Assembly: GCF_037976325.1 (NCBI RefSeq)
Contig: NZ_CP150265.1
Span: 1,505,501-1,569,500 of the forward strand
Source of the DNA: Paenibacillus sp. FSL K6-3182
GTDB lineage: Bacteria; Bacillota; Bacilli; Paenibacillales; Paenibacillaceae
Direction of reading: 5' to 3'
DNA length: 64,000 bases
This document shows positions 62,809 to 64,000 of the stretch, piece by piece. A program made the position numbers and the translations under genes. The notes beneath the pieces were generated by a model, which was not told the origin of the DNA, ran no database searches, and was given only the letters and a program-made list of their open reading frames with translations. How positions within the stretch are numbered: the stretch's first letter is position 1; the number at the start of each line of letters is the position of its first letter.

Positions 62809-63993
62809 TTGGATTCGTTTTATCGCCCGACTAGGGTTGAATTATCACTTGATGCATTACGACATAATTTACAAGCTTTTCGCAATGCCATGCCACAGGA
62901 CTGCAAGCTAATGGCCTCCGTTAAGGCTAACGCTTACGGACATGGTGCGGTAGAAATAGCAAGGGAAGCAGAGCGCTTTGGCGTGGACTATTTAGGAGTC
63001 GCTTTTCTTGATGAAGCATTGCAATTGCGCAAGGCAGGCATCCTAACCCCGATTCTTGTACTTGGATTCGTGGCTGCGGATGCCTTGTCTGTCGCTAGAA
63101 GCAATGATATTACAATAAGCCTGTTCAGGGATGACATCATGGAAGCATCTGCAAAGCTGCCGCCTGACATAAGTGGACGAAAGCTTAAAGTTCACATCAA
63201 GATCGATTCCGGAATGGGACGGCTCGGCATAATCGGGAAAGACGCTGCGATATCTTTTATTGAAAAGGCGTTGCAGATACCTCAAGTTGAAGTTGAAGGG
63301 TTGTTTACGCATTATGCGCGTGCGGATGAAGCGGATAAGAGCTATACGATCATGCAATACGAGCGATTTCGAGAAGTGGCAGATTATGTCCAGCAGAATG
63401 GATTGCCTATACCGATTATTCATGCGGCAAACAGCGCTGCAGGCATTGACACTCCGCAATTTGCGGATGGTATGCTAAGATTAGGAATTAGTATGTTTGG
63501 TCTTTATCCTTCTGAAGAAGTTAATCAGCAGCGAGTGGAGCTGAAGCCGGTCTTGACGCTGAAAACAGAAGTGGTTATGGTCAAAAAAGTACCTGCCGGC
63601 TGGGGAATCAGCTATGGCACTCGTTATTTTTCAAAAAGCGAAGAAATCATCGGAACACTTCCGATTGGATATGCAGACGGCTTTAGTCGCATGCTAACGG
63701 GTAAAGCCCACGGACTTGTACGAGGTGTAAAAGTACCAATCCGAGGTACGATATGTATGGATCAATGTATGATAGCGCTTGATGCAGCTTCTGATGCGGG
63801 AGCGTTGCCAATTGAGCCAGGTGAAGAGGTTGTGCTCATTGGACGCCAGGGCAATGAGGCTATTACAGTGGAGGAAGTAGCTGAGCAGCTAGGAACGTTA
63901 AATTATGAATTAATCTGCATGCTTGCTACACGAGTACCTCGCGTATATGTCAGAGGTAACCAAATAATAGCTGTGCAAAACCCCCTAACTTAG
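62809..63993 (+). CDS. alr: Alanine racemase
   Basis: A 394-residue PLP-dependent alanine racemase that makes D-alanine for peptidoglycan. The PLP lysine is Lys39 in MASVKANAYGHGA and the second catalytic base is Tyr269 in GISYGTRY, matching Lys39/Tyr265 of the Geobacillus enzyme. Other family blocks are present: KIDSGMGRLG, HAANSAA, RLGISMFGLYPS, IPIGYADGFSR-like LPIGYADGFSR and GTICMDQCM. The frame is open 16 codons further upstream, but the TTG at 62809 is chosen because GAGGAGAAGG lies 8 bases before it and the N-terminus then has normal length. It has its own promoter and follows the YdcC-like gene. The gene is complete; its stop is 7 bases from the window end. Confidence 0.96.
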   Translation: MDSFYRPTRVELSLDALRHNLQAFRNAMPQDCKLMASVKANAYGHGAVEIAREAERFGVDYLGVAFLDEALQLRKAGILTPILVLGFVAADALSVARSNDITISLFRDDIMEASAKLPPDISGRKLKVHIKIDSGMGRLGIIGKDAAISFIEKALQIPQVEVEGLFTHYARADEADKSYTIMQYERFREVADYVQQNGLPIPIIHAANSAAGIDTPQFADGMLRLGISMFGLYPSEEVNQQRVELKPVLTLKTEVVMVKKVPAGWGISYGTRYFSKSEEIIGTLPIGYADGFSRMLTGKAHGLVRGVKVPIRGTICMDQCMIALDAASDAGALPIEPGEEVVLIGRQGNEAITVEEVAEQLGTLNYELICMLATRVPRVYVRGNQIIAVQNPLT

Positions 63994-64000
63994 ACATCAT

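Overview
The window looks like a chromosomal segment of an endospore-forming, Paenibacillus-like member of the Bacillota. The reasons are four very large or large secreted proteins ending in S-layer homology (SLH) triplets, TTG starts behind strong GGAGG ribosome sites, a PspA/PspC pair, and a YdcC-like lipoprotein next to alanine racemase as in Bacillus. The genus is an inference; no rRNA or tRNA gene was seen.

Left part (1-19200), mostly single-function metabolic and stress genes: the end of an ABC-2 exporter, a GNAT acetyltransferase, a LacI-type regulator with a GH36 alpha-galactosidase, a MerR regulator overlapping an ABC exporter with a textbook MerR operator, and a short-chain dehydrogenase. 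Next comes a tightly coupled five-gene operon (10109-15226): leucine-rich-repeat protein, ATP-grasp-like protein, alkaline-phosphatase-superfamily hydrolase, HemN-like radical SAM protein and a second radical SAM protein. This matches the uncharacterised Salmonella STM4015-STM4011 gene set and is the best candidate here for an undescribed pathway. A PfpI/DJ-1 protein, a Cys-rich protein of unknown function, an alpha/beta hydrolase, an M50-like membrane protease and a PPK2-type polyphosphate kinase follow.

Middle part (19373-49492), a cell-surface and signalling region: a 2847-residue kelch/cadherin-like/SLH protein, followed without a visible terminator by a receiver-BTAD response regulator and a 1039-residue hybrid histidine kinase; a 2400-residue SLH protein with an Asp-box propeller and eleven 91-residue fibronectin-like repeats; a small membrane transporter and an M23 peptidase lipoprotein divergent from an OmpR-type two-component pair; a PspC/PspA envelope-stress pair; and a PQQ-propeller SLH protein.

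Right part (49493-64000) is dominated by unusual non-coding repeats. A tandem 51-52 bp palindrome array leads into a PD-(D/E)XK nuclease-like gene. Seven modules, each of about three 51-bp units centred on TGCA palindromes, lie on both sides of a 2436-residue GH101-like/SLH enzyme gene, together with a 31-bp tandem array, a 6-bp microsatellite and a 9-bp minisatellite. The two 51-bp families share period and internal landmarks. The window closes with a LolA/YdcC-like lipoprotein and alanine racemase.

All family calls rest on motifs and architecture read by eye; no database search or structure prediction was run.
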